Shown here: piece after piece, positions 20,216 to 21,000 of the stretch
Position numbering within the stretch: the stretch's first letter is position 1
How the letters are laid out: the number at the start of each line of letters is the position of its first letter
Assembly (NCBI RefSeq): GCF_964340395.1
Contig: NC_135555.1
Coordinates: 5,876,501-5,897,500 of the forward strand
Length of the DNA: 21,000 nucleotides
Source of the DNA: Glandiceps talaboti
Lineage: Eukaryota > Hemichordata > Enteropneusta > Spengelidae
Direction of reading: 5' to 3'
The notes under the pieces: model-generated
The model's input: the letters and a program-made list of their open reading frames with translations, nothing else
Databases searched by the model: none
Told to the model about the DNA's origin: nothing
Program-made: the position numbers and the translations under genes

Positions 20216-20480
20216 TGACATTATGTATCCTGTTAGCCGGTTGGCTGGAAGTGACCTGAAGTAATAAAATTGGTGCTGATAAAAAAGGAAAGCGAGATAT
20301 GCGATCTGCGGATGCGGCACACTCGGCTAAATATCACATGTAACTTTACAAATATATAGTTTCCTTGAAGTCAGAATTGAAATTCTAAAACATAACACAA
20401 AATTTAAAGTCAGAATCCAGCTGGATAGCCTCGTTATCGTGCCTCGCGGAGGAGCGTCAGAATGCCGCTAGATGGCGCCC
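20216..20480 (-). promoter_or_regulatory. Likely CIBAR1 promoter and 5' UTR region
   Basis: Lies directly upstream of the exon 1 ATG, with more CpG and GC than the surroundings (20270-20330, 20430-20480). No clear TATA box and no X-box found. The transcription start cannot be placed. Confidence 0.45.
20465..20480. promoter_or_regulatory. CTCF-like motif
   Basis: CCGCTAGATGGCGCCC agrees with the bilaterian CTCF core CCNCYAGRKGGCGC. It sits 250 bp upstream of the CIBAR1 start codon. Confidence 0.5.
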
Positions 20481-21000
20481 TACTAAAGTTCAGCTGAGTG
20501 CAAGGTTGGCATTGTCGGTTGGCATCAATATTCTTGTATTTAGGAGAAATTGGAAAATGCAACACATTATCACATCAAATCCCTTGCAAAACTCGTCAAT
20601 TTTTATCCCTTCCTACAGACAACATGAAACAAATGAAAAATTATAATGGGGTTATCCCCTTATACAGTACACAGAATCCCCTAAATTGTCTTTTTGCATC
20701 CAACATTTGGTTTTATTCTGATCGTTGCTAATGGAGAGAAAGAATATCCTATCTACGTGTACGTCGACTTTGATCTTTTTTATTAGTGTCAAGTTGTCTC
20801 AAGTTGTATAACCGTCCATCCATTTGATCAAAGTAGGCTGTTGGACTGTGTAATATCAACTATATTTCGTCCTTTTTCATGTTTTGATATCGCGATTTAA
20901 CTGACTCGCCTCTTTATATTATTACCTATATATTTATTCAGATGTCCAATCAAAAAAGTTTCCGATCACGTGACAGTACCTTATAGTATTCCCTGCGCTA
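20481..21000. promoter_or_regulatory. Upstream region with CCAAT and E-box near the edge
   Basis: CCAATCA at 20946-20952 and ATCACGTGAC (CACGTG E-box) at 20965-20974 are 12 bp apart. They may belong to a neighbouring promoter beyond the window. No coding exon is seen from 20481 to 21000. Confidence 0.3.

Overview
The window is eukaryotic and nuclear: AT-rich, intron-bearing, full of simple repeats and short inverted-repeat (MITE-like) elements, with no operons or ribosome binding sites. The one gene I recognise with confidence is a complete CIBAR1 (FAM92A) homologue on the minus strand, running from a start codon at 20215 to a stop at 11031. Protein similarity, intron size and repeat content suggest an invertebrate metazoan, perhaps a marine deuterostome or lophotrochozoan. 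I cannot name the species.

CIBAR1 has eight coding exons, all joined at GT-AG introns: 20181-20215, 17180-17414, 16427-16495, 15027-15128, 13480-13485, 12791-12895, 12257-12370 and 11031-11252. They sum to 888 nt, or 295 residues plus stop; I recall the human protein as 289 residues. Intron 1 is phase 2 and all others are phase 0. Exon 5 is only 6 nt. It encodes Ser-Gln and restores exactly the two residues that would otherwise be missing from the BAR-like helix. This is the most notable finding in the window.

Layout. 1-450: intron-like or non-coding sequence with no recognised gene. 455-499: a candidate last coding exon of an unidentified plus-strand gene, followed by about 3.3 kb that could be its 3' UTR, with poly(A) signals at 3749, 3856 and 3920. 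3.9-10.2 kb: intergenic, containing foldback elements, a poly-C and a poly-G tract, and a weak candidate signal-peptide exon at 7976-8110. 10.2-11.03 kb: probable CIBAR1 3' UTR with a 274-bp MITE. 11.03-20.22 kb: CIBAR1 exons and introns, including a 109-bp CA/GT tract in the last intron, a second copy of a repeat also found at 3.3 kb, and a possible alternative first exon at 19810-19946. 20.2-21 kb: CpG-containing promoter region with a CTCF-like site, and a CCAAT/E-box pair at the far right edge.

I found no tRNA, rRNA, CRISPR array, coding transposon or viral gene. Most long open frames here are chance frames, or exon sequence read through into introns. No new multi-gene system is visible. 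The points worth following up are the microexon, the paired first exons and the repeat families.
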